DNA from: Pontibacter sp. HSC-14F20
GTDB taxonomy: Bacteria; Bacteroidota; Bacteroidia; Cytophagales; Hymenobacteraceae
Length of the DNA stretch: 64,000 bases
NCBI RefSeq assembly: GCF_019599265.1
Contig: NZ_JAHZTC010000013.1
Coordinates: 62,001-126,000, forward strand
Reading direction: 5' to 3'
In this document: positions 28,938-37,078 of the stretch, one piece after another
Layout of the letters: every line of letters starts with the position of its first letter
Position numbering within the stretch: position 1 is the first letter of the stretch
Translations under genes and position numbers: made by a program
Notes under the pieces: generated by a model
The model's database searches: none
Told to the model about the DNA's origin: nothing
What the model saw: the letters and a program-made list of their open reading frames with translations, nothing else

Positions 28938-29813
28938 ATGACTATGGCAAAAAATTATAAACTTTTCTTGATGCTCCTTTTGTGTGTGCTGGTATCCTGC
29001 GGCGATGACGATGATCCAAGCCCCAACACAAATAATAACCCACCTGACACGGAGAGTCCAAAGGTTAAAATCTTAAGTCCGGAAACCAACTCAACTTATC
29101 TGGTCATTGACATGGTTCGGATAGATGGCAGACTTTCAGATAACATGGCTTTGGGAAGCTTAAAATTTTGGTTAGTTGCTGCTGACGGGCAAAAGCATGA
29201 AGTGATAGAACCGTTTATTTTTACTGATGTGCTGAAATTTTTAGATTTCGGAGCCTCATTTTTCCCACGCGATATAGAATCAGGTACTTATAAGCTGGTC
29301 TTAGAAATAAAAGACAGGCAAAATAATGTGGCGAAAGATTCGATTTCGATCAATGTTCATGCACCCGACATTAACAGCGCAGCATTTGCCAATGCTTTCA
29401 AAAATGGCAGCTTTTATCACTATATCGACTGGGGCTGGTACGGGGTTGATTTTACGAATGGGGTTGAATTTAATGAGGCACAATTCAGTAATGGCGTGTT
29501 CTTGATGATGAGCCAGGAATACTCCATAAATAAAGACCAATGGGAGAAATTTGTGAAAGACTTCCGGTTCGAGAAGCAGACCTGGGCCACCTGGGATGAA
29601 GATGGTAGCGGTGATGTGGTTAGCGAAGAGTTCGAAAAGGGCTTGGACAGGCTTGAATTGTTCAACAACTGGGATTTAAACAACGATCGTATGGTAAAAG
29701 AAGACGAGTTTATCCTGGGCATTTTTGAGAGTTGGGACCGAAACCGCGATAACATGCTGAGTAAAGCTGAGTACCACGATTCGTTTCATACTTATTTGAG
29801 AATCTTAAACTGA
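28938..29813 (+). CDS. EF-hand lipoprotein with Ig-like domain
   Basis: A 291-residue lipoprotein. The signal ends in the lipobox 'VLVSC', followed by an acidic linker 'GDDDDPSPNTNNN' typical of surface lipoproteins. Residues about 40-135 form an Ig-like domain ('PKVKILSPETNSTYLVIDMVRIDGRLSDNMALGSL'), similar to DUF4625-type folds. The C-terminal third holds three EF-hand loops: 'DEDGSGDVVSEEF', 'DLNNDRMVKEDEF' and 'DRNRDNMLSKAEY', which should bind Ca2+. The base composition is clearly more AT-rich than in neighbouring genes, and the gene stands alone, so recent acquisition is possible. Its function beyond calcium binding is unknown. Confidence 0.85.
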   Translation: MTMAKNYKLFLMLLLCVLVSCGDDDDPSPNTNNNPPDTESPKVKILSPETNSTYLVIDMVRIDGRLSDNMALGSLKFWLVAADGQKHEVIEPFIFTDVLKFLDFGASFFPRDIESGTYKLVLEIKDRQNNVAKDSISINVHAPDINSAAFANAFKNGSFYHYIDWGWYGVDFTNGVEFNEAQFSNGVFLMMSQEYSINKDQWEKFVKDFRFEKQTWATWDEDGSGDVVSEEFEKGLDRLELFNNWDLNNDRMVKEDEFILGIFESWDRNRDNMLSKAEYHDSFHTYLRILN

Positions 29814-29881
29814 CTTCATCGGATACCTGCTCTGGTCTGTCCAGCGCATCAGGCATAGCGCTAATTATTTGTCTTTGAAAT

Positions 29882-29912
29882 AACGCTCTCGCATAGCCTG
29901 AGCGTTTTTTTA
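29882..29912 (+). terminator. Rho-independent terminator
   Basis: AACGCTC (29882-29888) pairs with GAGCGTT (29900-29906) and is followed by a run of T. It lies about 70 bases after the EF-hand lipoprotein stop. Confidence 0.75.
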
Positions 29913-30017
29913 TGCACTATTGGCTAGGTTCCTCCTGTAAAAGCAGCACAGTAAGCCTCCAAGTACGGCTGAGAAACCCCAAAGAGAAGGGTAAGACTGC
30001 TCCAACATTTCGTTTAG

Positions 30018-30047
30018 CACATCTTTTCGGAGTTTCATCACATTTAG
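30018..30047 (+). promoter_or_regulatory. Candidate LytTR binding site before the ABC genes
   Basis: CACATCTTT (30018-30026) and CACATTTAG (30039-30047) are direct repeats separated by 12 bases, so they start 21 bases apart. LytTR-domain regulators typically bind two 9-base direct repeats with this spacing. A matching element precedes the kinase gene at 34711-34740, and both share the 14-mer TTTCATCACATTTA. Confidence 0.55.
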
Positions 30048-30144
30048 TTGAAGTCCTGTTTCCTGTTTTCTATTCTTATACCTGTTAAAGGCTTGGTAAT
30101 CAACTGGCCAGGTGCAACAGGAACAAGACTAGACAAAAGAAACG

Positions 30145-31056
30145 ATGGAATTAACGATCAGAAATATCTCCAAAACCTATCCGAATGGGGTACAGGCCCT
30201 GCACAACGCCAATCTGACAATTCCAGCAGGTATGTATGGATTGCTTGGACCGAATGGTGCCGGAAAATCCACACTGATGCGTATACTGGCCACGCTGCAG
30301 GAGCCGGACGAAGGGCAGATCTTGTTTGGAGGCATCGACGTGGTGCGGCAAAAAGCGAAAGTGCGCGAAACACTTGGCTATCTGCCGCAGGAGTTTGGCG
30401 TGTACCGCAACGTGACGGCCGAGCAACTGCTCTCTCATTTTGCCATTCTGAAGGGTATCACGAGCCGTACCGACCGCACGGATGTGGTGCAGCAACTTTT
30501 GCGGCAAACTAACCTCTGGGATGTGCGCAAACAGAAACTGGGCGGCTACTCAGGCGGTATGCGGCAGCGCTTTGGTGTGGCAGTGGCCTTGCTTGGCAAC
30601 CCAAAACTGCTGATTGTGGATGAGCCTACCGCCGGGCTGGACCCTTCCGAGCGCGTCCGGTTTCTGAACCTCCTTTGCGAGCTGGGTGAGAACAGCATCG
30701 TGATACTTTCAACGCACATCGTGGATGATGTATCGGAGCTGTGCACGCACATGGCCATTATCAACAAGGGCGAAATACTCCTGGAAGCAGAGCCGATGCA
30801 GGCAATAGACGCTATGCAGGGACAGGTATGGCGTAAGGTAATCCGGAAAGAGGAGCTCCCTGAAATAGAACGTGCGCATGTTGTGATCTCGACCAGATTG
30901 CAGGCCGGGAAGTTTGTGGTGCGCGTCTACAGCAGCAGTTTGCCAGGCAATGGGTTTGAGTCTGTAGAAGCATCGCTGGAGGATGTTTATTTTAGCACCA
31001 TGGCCAGGTTTAACGGAAAACGGCAGGTGCAGGTCCGAAAGGAGGTGATGCTATGA
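30145..31056 (+). CDS. ABC transporter ATP-binding protein
   Basis: A 303-residue ATPase with Walker A 'GPNGAGKSTLMR' near residue 38, signature 'YSGGMRQRFG' near 133, Walker B 'LLIVDEPTAGLD' near 153 and switch His in 'LSTHIVDDV'. A C-terminal extension of about 90 residues follows the core, as in the NatA/CcmA-like branch. It must pair with a membrane partner, which is the fused permease encoded next; the two genes overlap by four bases. The pair therefore forms one exporter-type transporter of unknown substrate, probably controlled by the LytTR system downstream. Confidence 0.93.
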   Translation: MELTIRNISKTYPNGVQALHNANLTIPAGMYGLLGPNGAGKSTLMRILATLQEPDEGQILFGGIDVVRQKAKVRETLGYLPQEFGVYRNVTAEQLLSHFAILKGITSRTDRTDVVQQLLRQTNLWDVRKQKLGGYSGGMRQRFGVAVALLGNPKLLIVDEPTAGLDPSERVRFLNLLCELGENSIVILSTHIVDDVSELCTHMAIINKGEILLEAEPMQAIDAMQGQVWRKVIRKEELPEIERAHVVISTRLQAGKFVVRVYSSSLPGNGFESVEASLEDVYFSTMARFNGKRQVQVRKEVML

Positions 31057-34000
31057 TGTTCTGGGCAATGTTCCGGTTTGAGTTGCGCTACCTGCTGCGC
31101 CGCATTTCCACCTGGATCTACTTCGGCATTTTCCTGCTGCTGACTTTTGCCATGGTGCTGAGCTTTACCGACAATGTGTACAGCGGTGATTATTTCCTGA
31201 ATGCCCCGGTTGTGATCGCGGCCATTTCAGCCATCGCCAGTTTGCTGGCACTGCTGGTAATAGCAGCCGTGGCCGGCGAAGCAGCGACCCACGACTTAAG
31301 GACCAGGATTGATCCGCTGCTGTATACAACGCCTATTAGTAAGTTTGCCTACCTGGGCGGTAAACTGATGGGTGCCTTTGCTGTAGTCGCACTGGTGTTG
31401 CTGGCGCTGCCACTGGGCCTGTTGCTGACGCTGGTGGTGCCAGGTATAGACACTGCGCTTTTCGGTCCTTTCCAGTTCTCACCCTACCTGAGTTCCTACC
31501 TCATGATAGCACTTCCTGCTGCCTTTGTGGCCACAGTTATCCTGTTTTCGCTGGCCTTGCTGGGTCGCCATGCCATGCTGAGCTTTTTGGGTGGCGGACT
31601 GCTGTTTATGGTGGCGCTAGTGAGCAAGGAGATGCTGGCAGACCATCTGGGGCTCTGGCAATTGGCCAAGCAGCTGGATTTCTCCGGCTTCACGATCGTA
31701 AGCGAGTTCCGGAAAATACAGACTCCCCTCCACATCAACACCCAATTAGTGCCACTGGACGGCTGGCTGCTCTGGAACCGGGTACTCTGGCTACTGATCG
31801 CCTTAGGCTTTATGGCAATCGCCTTTGTTCGCTTTCGGTTTGCACACCATGCCAGTTCAGGTTGGTGGAGCCGGATCATGAAGCGTAAATCCGTGGAGGC
31901 ACCGATTGTAGATGATGTCCCCATTGCCGTTCCACAGGTACAAAAGCACTTCGGGCTGAACTCCCGCCTGCATCAGACGGCTGCCATCGCTTTACAGACC
32001 TATCGGGAGAACATAACAAGCTGGGGCTGGATTGCTTTGTCAGGTATAGCGGGATTGCTACTGATGCTTTTGCCAGAGTGGCTAGAGGGCTCGCTCGGTG
32101 TTCCGACGCTTCCCACAACTGGCCGCATGACAGCCATTTACAACCTGTTCATGTTACGAATGATCGTAGTAGCGGTCATGATCGTATACGCCGGTCAACT
32201 CGTCTGGCGTGAACGGGACGCCCGTATCAGCGATATAGCAGACACGGTCCCTGTGCCTGATTGGGTTTTACTGCTGAGTAAGTTGAGTAGTCTGGTGCTG
32301 CTGCTGCTCACCCTGCAAACAGTTTTCCTGCTGGCAGGTATAGCCACGCAGCTATCGCAGGGGTATAAAACGCTGGAGATCGGTGTATACCTGCGTATAC
32401 TCTTCGGCCTGCAGTTGGTGGACTATTTATTGTTGGCTGTGCTGGCGATGGCCGTGCATGTGCTGGTGAATCATAAATACCTGGCGCACATCATCACTTT
32501 TGTTGCCTTTCTTTTCGGAGTGTTCGCCTCAGAACTGGGTGTGGGCAACAGGCTATTGGTTTACGGTGCAGACTTGGGCTGGTCTTACTCGGATATGCGT
32601 GGTTTCGGGTCGCAGTTAGCACCCTGGTTTTGGTTTAAATTATACTGGGCAGTCTGGGCCCTGCTGCTGGCGCTGCTTGCTTTCAGGTTTTGGGTGAGAG
32701 GCCGGGTAACAGGTATAGGGCAGCGAATGCGCCGTGCGGTATTGCACCCGGCAAAATCACTGGTGCTGGTGGCCGCTAGCGGATTGCTGGCGATCTTTAC
32801 CCTGGGTGCTTTTGTGTTCTACCAGACAGATGTACTGCATGAGCAACTGTCGAAAGAGGAGTTGATAGAGCGTCGGGCCACCTACGAGCACCTCTATGGA
32901 AAGCATAAGGACATGCCCCAGCCCACACTGACAGCCACCAGTCTGCACGTAGAATTTTTCCCGGATCAGGGGGAAGCGTGGGTGAGCGGAGTGTATACCC
33001 TGCAGAACAGAAGTCAGGTAGCCATTGACAGCATCCATGTAGCCACAGCTTTTGGTGTAGATACCAAGTATATGCGTTTCGACCAGGCAGCCAGAACTGT
33101 GCTCGAGGATGTAGAGCATCACCATTCCATTTTCGTCCTTGAAAAGGCCCTGCAAACAGGCGACTCACTGGAGCTGAGTTTTGACTTACAATATAAACCC
33201 AAAGGCTTTGCCAGGGAAGGTTCAGACCATGCAGTAACAGCGAATGGAAGCTACTTTATAAACCAGGAGTGGCTGCCTGCCATTGGCTACCAGGCAAACC
33301 GGGAATTGCACCTTGCACGCGACCGACAGGCGCATCAGCTTCCTCCAAAACCGGCCGTTCAGCCACTGCAGGAAGGAAATGTGCAACAGCAGAACGCAGA
33401 TCAGGCGCGAATCCGCTTTGAGGCGGTGGTCGGCACTTCAACAGATCAGACAGCTGTCACAAGCGGCTCCCTGCAATCTACCTGGATGGATAAGGGAAGA
33501 CGCTACTTTTACTACGTGGCAGACGCGCCCATCCGCAACCTTTATACTTTCTACTCTGCTGCTTATGACCTGCGCGAAACCGAGTGGCAGGACATCCTGA
33601 TTCAGGTGCTCCACCACCCGACACATGCCCATCAGGCGGATCGGCTGCTTAAGAGTGCGGAAGCATCGCTGAAATACTATACCCAACATTTTGGACCTTA
33701 TCCGCACCGCCAACTCCGGCTGGTGGAGTATCCCGGGGCCGGAAGTGGGGCATCGGCCTATCCGGGCACTATTGCCCTGACGGAGAACTTCTCGATGCTG
33801 AACCCTGCCGAAGATTGGCGGGATATAGACCTCGTTTTCGCAGTAGGGGCACATGAAATAGCGCACCAATGGTGGGCGCATCAGTTGGTGCCGGCTGCCA
33901 TGGAAGGAGCGGCCCTGCTTACCGAGAGTCTGGCCTGGTATAGCGCGTTGGGGGTTGTAGAGGCCACGTACGGTGCCGGGCATCTGGAGAGACTCCTGTG

Positions 34001-34700
34001 GGTGATGCGCCAGTCCTACCTCACGCCCCGATCCAAAGCCGATGTGCCGCTGCTGAGAGCCAGCGATCCCTTCCTGGGTTACAGAAAAGGTCCTTTTGCA
34101 ATGTATATCCTAAAAGAATACCTGGGAGAAGAGCAGGTGAACCAGGCACTGCGCAAGCTGCTGCAAAAGTACGGTTCAGGCGAGCCGCCCCTGCCCACTT
34201 CCCTGCACCTGTACCACGAACTCCAGGCCGTTACCCCTGATTCCCTGCAATACCTATTGGCCGATCTGTTTAAAAGAAACACCTACTGGAATCTGGAGAC
34301 AAAACAGGCGGTAGCTGTTCCGACTGCGGATGGACAATGGCAGGTGACGCTGGATGTACGGGCGCAGAAGTCGGTGGTGGATACCTTAGGCAGAGAAACA
34401 GCTATACCTGTACATGATCTGGTCGAAGTAGGGGTGTATGCCGCTGGTCAGGAAGGTCAGTTAGGAAAGTTGCTATACCTGGAGAAGCACAGGTTGCAGG
34501 CAGAGGAACAGCAGATGCAGCTCACCGTTCCTTCCAAACCCGCCCACGCAGGTATAGATCCCCGCAACCTGCTGATCGATCTGGAGATGATGGACAATGT
34601 CAGGCCCGTGACGATTCAGAAACCTGCTGCTCCTACGAAGGCACTGTATGTGCAACAGTCGGCAAAACGGATGCATTTTATGCTGGACACCATGTTCTAG
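31053..34700 (+). CDS. ABC-2 permease fused to M1-family metallopeptidase domain
   Basis: A 1215-residue protein. About residues 1-600 contain two blocks of hydrophobic helices typical of ABC-2 permeases ('MMFWAMFRFELRYLLRRISTWIYFGIFLLLTFAM' at the start). The rest is a periplasmic peptidase-like domain with the zinc motif His934-Glu-Ile-Ala-His938 and a downstream Glu in 'LLTESLAWYSALG', as in M1 aminopeptidases. The usual GAMEN exopeptidase motif is replaced by 'GAGSGASAYPGT', so activity or specificity may differ. It overlaps the ATPase gene. The fused enzyme may act on the molecule that the transporter moves. Confidence 0.88.
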   Translation: MMFWAMFRFELRYLLRRISTWIYFGIFLLLTFAMVLSFTDNVYSGDYFLNAPVVIAAISAIASLLALLVIAAVAGEAATHDLRTRIDPLLYTTPISKFAYLGGKLMGAFAVVALVLLALPLGLLLTLVVPGIDTALFGPFQFSPYLSSYLMIALPAAFVATVILFSLALLGRHAMLSFLGGGLLFMVALVSKEMLADHLGLWQLAKQLDFSGFTIVSEFRKIQTPLHINTQLVPLDGWLLWNRVLWLLIALGFMAIAFVRFRFAHHASSGWWSRIMKRKSVEAPIVDDVPIAVPQVQKHFGLNSRLHQTAAIALQTYRENITSWGWIALSGIAGLLLMLLPEWLEGSLGVPTLPTTGRMTAIYNLFMLRMIVVAVMIVYAGQLVWRERDARISDIADTVPVPDWVLLLSKLSSLVLLLLTLQTVFLLAGIATQLSQGYKTLEIGVYLRILFGLQLVDYLLLAVLAMAVHVLVNHKYLAHIITFVAFLFGVFASELGVGNRLLVYGADLGWSYSDMRGFGSQLAPWFWFKLYWAVWALLLALLAFRFWVRGRVTGIGQRMRRAVLHPAKSLVLVAASGLLAIFTLGAFVFYQTDVLHEQLSKEELIERRATYEHLYGKHKDMPQPTLTATSLHVEFFPDQGEAWVSGVYTLQNRSQVAIDSIHVATAFGVDTKYMRFDQAARTVLEDVEHHHSIFVLEKALQTGDSLELSFDLQYKPKGFAREGSDHAVTANGSYFINQEWLPAIGYQANRELHLARDRQAHQLPPKPAVQPLQEGNVQQQNADQARIRFEAVVGTSTDQTAVTSGSLQSTWMDKGRRYFYYVADAPIRNLYTFYSAAYDLRETEWQDILIQVLHHPTHAHQADRLLKSAEASLKYYTQHFGPYPHRQLRLVEYPGAGSGASAYPGTIALTENFSMLNPAEDWRDIDLVFAVGAHEIAHQWWAHQLVPAAMEGAALLTESLAWYSALGVVEATYGAGHLERLLWVMRQSYLTPRSKADVPLLRASDPFLGYRKGPFAMYILKEYLGEEQVNQALRKLLQKYGSGEPPLPTSLHLYHELQAVTPDSLQYLLADLFKRNTYWNLETKQAVAVPTADGQWQVTLDVRAQKSVVDTLGRETAIPVHDLVEVGVYAAGQEGQLGKLLYLEKHRLQAEEQQMQLTVPSKPAHAGIDPRNLLIDLEMMDNVRPVTIQKPAAPTKALYVQQSAKRMHFMLDTMF

Positions 34701-34710
34701 CACCATCCGT

Positions 34711-34740
34711 CACAAAATCATCCGCTTTCATCACATTTAT
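34711..34740 (+). promoter_or_regulatory. Candidate LytTR binding site before the kinase gene
   Basis: CACAAAATC (34711-34719) and CACATTTAT (34732-34740) are direct repeats that start 21 bases apart, the same geometry as 30018-30047. It ends 35 bases before the kinase ATG, which fits autoregulation by the LytTR response regulator. Confidence 0.55.
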
Positions 34741-34775
34741 TGTTTATACTCAACCCTTTCATTTATCATTGTTTT

Positions 34776-36293
34776 ATGAATGACATGACACTAGATACGC
34801 ACATTGCAAAACCTGTCCAGACGGTTAAAGTAGAATTTTGGGCCGCCACCGCCATCTTTGTTTCCTCCCTGTTTTCGCTTTTCATCGAGTACAGTCCGAA
34901 TGAGTATGAGTTTATGCAGGCCGGTGTATTGTATAATTACTACGAGCATTTTTTCTGGCCCCAGCTCGTGCGCTATACCTGTATCTACCTGGCGTTTTTG
35001 CTGCTCAACTTTAAAGTAGTGCCGCGCCTGATGCGCAAAGAGGCCGTGTGGTGGCACACGTTGTTGCTGGTGCTCACCTTTGTGGGGGTTGGTCTCCTGA
35101 CGGGCATCACCGATACCTATTACAAAGGCCACCAACTCTTCATCTACTATTCAGCAGAGGCGTTTTGGACAGATATTTTTCAGGGCAGTTTTCAGAACAC
35201 CCTGTGGCTGTTACTGGTGTTCGGCTTTTATACCTTCATCAAGTATGTGGCACACTATCTCCTTGAAAATGCCACAGCCATTCAGTCCCGGTATCACCTC
35301 GTAACCCAGGAACTGATAACGGTGGCGATAGTTTGGTTGGTAACTGTGTTCATCATGGTGGTGTTCAACATCGGTGATAATGAGACAGCCTTGTGGGCGA
35401 TCATTTCCCTAAATGCGATAGTCCTGTATTTTGGTTCGTTTCGTTACCTGATACCTGCAGCCCGCAAGGCAAAGCGACAATTTCTGGCTTACCAAGCCCG
35501 GGTGCTGTTGATACAGGTCTTGGCGTTTGTGCCTGTTTCCCTGTTACTGATGGTTGCCGTGCATAGTGAAGACGCTGCTTTCGAAATCAGCTTTTTTAAC
35601 TCCCTGTTCCAGTTCCTGGTAACCGGCCCTATCACCTGGCTGATTTTCAAACGCCAGCTGGCCGGTAAGGAAGAAATGTTTGTTCTCAAAAAAGAGCTGG
35701 GCAACTCCACTGCCAACCTTGACTTTCTGCGCTCCCAGATAAACCCGCACTTTTTGTTTAACGCCCTGAATACCCTTTACGGCACAGCCCTGCAGGAAAA
35801 CAGCGAGCGCACCGCGCAAGGTATACAGATGCTCGGCGACATGATGCGCTTTATGCTGCACGAGAATCACCAGCAGAAAATACTACTTTCGCGCGAGATT
35901 GAGTACATGCGCAATTACATTGATCTGCAGCTGCTGCGTACTTCTGCCTCTCCAAACATTTCGATCGAGACCAAGATAGAAGACGTGGTAGGAGACAAGT
36001 ACATTGCCCCGATGCTGCTTATACCTTTCATTGAGAATGCCTTTAAGCACGGCATCAGCCTGCAACACAGATCCTGGATCAGAATAACTTTGCATATGGA
36101 CCAGGATAAGCTGTATTTTGACGTATACAACAGCAAGCAAAATAAGTCGGAGCAGGATCCCGAAAAAGATAAATCAGGTATAGGGCTGAAAAACGTGAAG
36201 CAGCGCCTTGAGCATTTGTATGCGGGCAAACAGGAACTGATCATACGCGATACGCCAGAAGAATTCTTTGTGCACCTCACACTCCAATTGTAA
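34776..36293 (+). CDS. LytS-type sensor histidine kinase
   Basis: A 505-residue membrane kinase. About eight hydrophobic segments fill residues 20-300 and form the sensor. The kinase part belongs to the His_kinase (PF06580) type: 'LDFLRSQINPHFLFNALNTLYG' with the phospho-acceptor His, then 'IPFIENAFKHGIS' and 'GIGLKNVKQRLEHLY'. It is paired with the LytTR response regulator 35 bases downstream. The frame reaches back to a TTG at 34740; the ATG at 34776 is chosen because it starts the hydrophilic N-terminus and leaves room for the upstream element. The stimulus is unknown. Confidence 0.92.
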   Translation: MNDMTLDTHIAKPVQTVKVEFWAATAIFVSSLFSLFIEYSPNEYEFMQAGVLYNYYEHFFWPQLVRYTCIYLAFLLLNFKVVPRLMRKEAVWWHTLLLVLTFVGVGLLTGITDTYYKGHQLFIYYSAEAFWTDIFQGSFQNTLWLLLVFGFYTFIKYVAHYLLENATAIQSRYHLVTQELITVAIVWLVTVFIMVVFNIGDNETALWAIISLNAIVLYFGSFRYLIPAARKAKRQFLAYQARVLLIQVLAFVPVSLLLMVAVHSEDAAFEISFFNSLFQFLVTGPITWLIFKRQLAGKEEMFVLKKELGNSTANLDFLRSQINPHFLFNALNTLYGTALQENSERTAQGIQMLGDMMRFMLHENHQQKILLSREIEYMRNYIDLQLLRTSASPNISIETKIEDVVGDKYIAPMLLIPFIENAFKHGISLQHRSWIRITLHMDQDKLYFDVYNSKQNKSEQDPEKDKSGIGLKNVKQRLEHLYAGKQELIIRDTPEEFFVHLTLQL

Positions 36294-36328
36294 GTATATT
36301 TGATTTCAGAACAGGTATAGCAACAGGT

Positions 36329-37003
36329 ATGAAAGCAATAGCGATAGACGACGAACCAATGGCGCTGGAAGTGGTACGGGCACATGCTGCCAAAGTGCCC
36401 TACCTGGAGCTGGTGGGTTGCTTTACAGATGCCTTTTTAGCGCTTGAATTCCTGCAAAACGAACAAGTCGACTTGCTGTTTCTGGATATTAAAATGCCGG
36501 ATATTTCCGGGCTGGAGTTTGTGACGAGCCTGCAGAAAAAGCCAATGGTTATCTTCACGACTGCTTATTCTGAACATGCTGTTACAAGTTTTGAGCTAGA
36601 TGCAGTTGACTATCTCCTGAAGCCTTTTTCGCTGCCAAGGTTTGTGAAGGCCTGTAACAAAGCCCAGGAACTCCTGCAACTGCGCGGCACGACGGCTCCG
36701 GTAAAGGATTACCTATTTCTGAAAACAGGGTACGAGCAGGTGAAGGTACTTTATGACGAGATTCTATACCTGGAGGCGGCAGGTAATTATGTGACTTTTG
36801 TGCTGGAAGGCAAAAAGCTCCTTTCGCGCATGACCATACAGGAACTGAGCGAGCAACTGCCTGCCGACAGTTTTGTCCGGGTGCACCGGTCCTACATCGT
36901 GGCCAAAAAGCAAATCGATAAAATAGAGCGCCACCAGGTATGCATCAAAGGAAATGAAGTGCCAGTCGGGGCTTCCTACATGCAGCAGCTGCAGGGTATT
37001 TGA
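36329..37003 (+). CDS. LytTR-family response regulator
   Basis: A 224-residue regulator. The receiver domain (about residues 1-115) has the acidic pair 'IDDEP', the phospho-acceptor Asp53 in 'LFLDIKMPD', 'TTAYS' and the Lys in 'YLLKPF'. The LytTR DNA-binding domain follows from about residue 125 ('DYLFLKTGYEQVKVLYDEILYLEAAGNYVTF' and 'FVRVHRSYIVAKKQIDKI'). It forms a two-component pair with the LytS-type kinase upstream. Its probable targets are the 21-bp-period direct repeats before the ABC genes and before the kinase itself. It ends at a strong hairpin shared with purL. Confidence 0.94.
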   Translation: MKAIAIDDEPMALEVVRAHAAKVPYLELVGCFTDAFLALEFLQNEQVDLLFLDIKMPDISGLEFVTSLQKKPMVIFTTAYSEHAVTSFELDAVDYLLKPFSLPRFVKACNKAQELLQLRGTTAPVKDYLFLKTGYEQVKVLYDEILYLEAAGNYVTFVLEGKKLLSRMTIQELSEQLPADSFVRVHRSYIVAKKQIDKIERHQVCIKGNEVPVGASYMQQLQGI

Positions 37004-37022
37004 TTTAGTAAGGCAGAGGACA

Positions 37023-37058
37023 AAAAAGGCGCTCCGGAATTAACCGGAGCGCCTTTTT
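37023..37058. terminator. Bidirectional terminator
   Basis: A 15-bp perfect stem (37023-37037 with 37044-37058) has an A run on its left and a T run on its right. It serves both the LytTR gene and the convergent purL gene. Confidence 0.88.
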
Positions 37059-37078
37059 ATTTATTTAAAGCCTTATAC

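Larger units (their letters stand above)
29814..30144. other. Intergenic region before the ABC genes
   Basis: About 330 bases hold a terminator for the EF-hand lipoprotein gene (29882-29912) and a direct-repeat element (30018-30047). One TATACC word lies near 30080. No open frame was credible. Confidence 0.6.
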
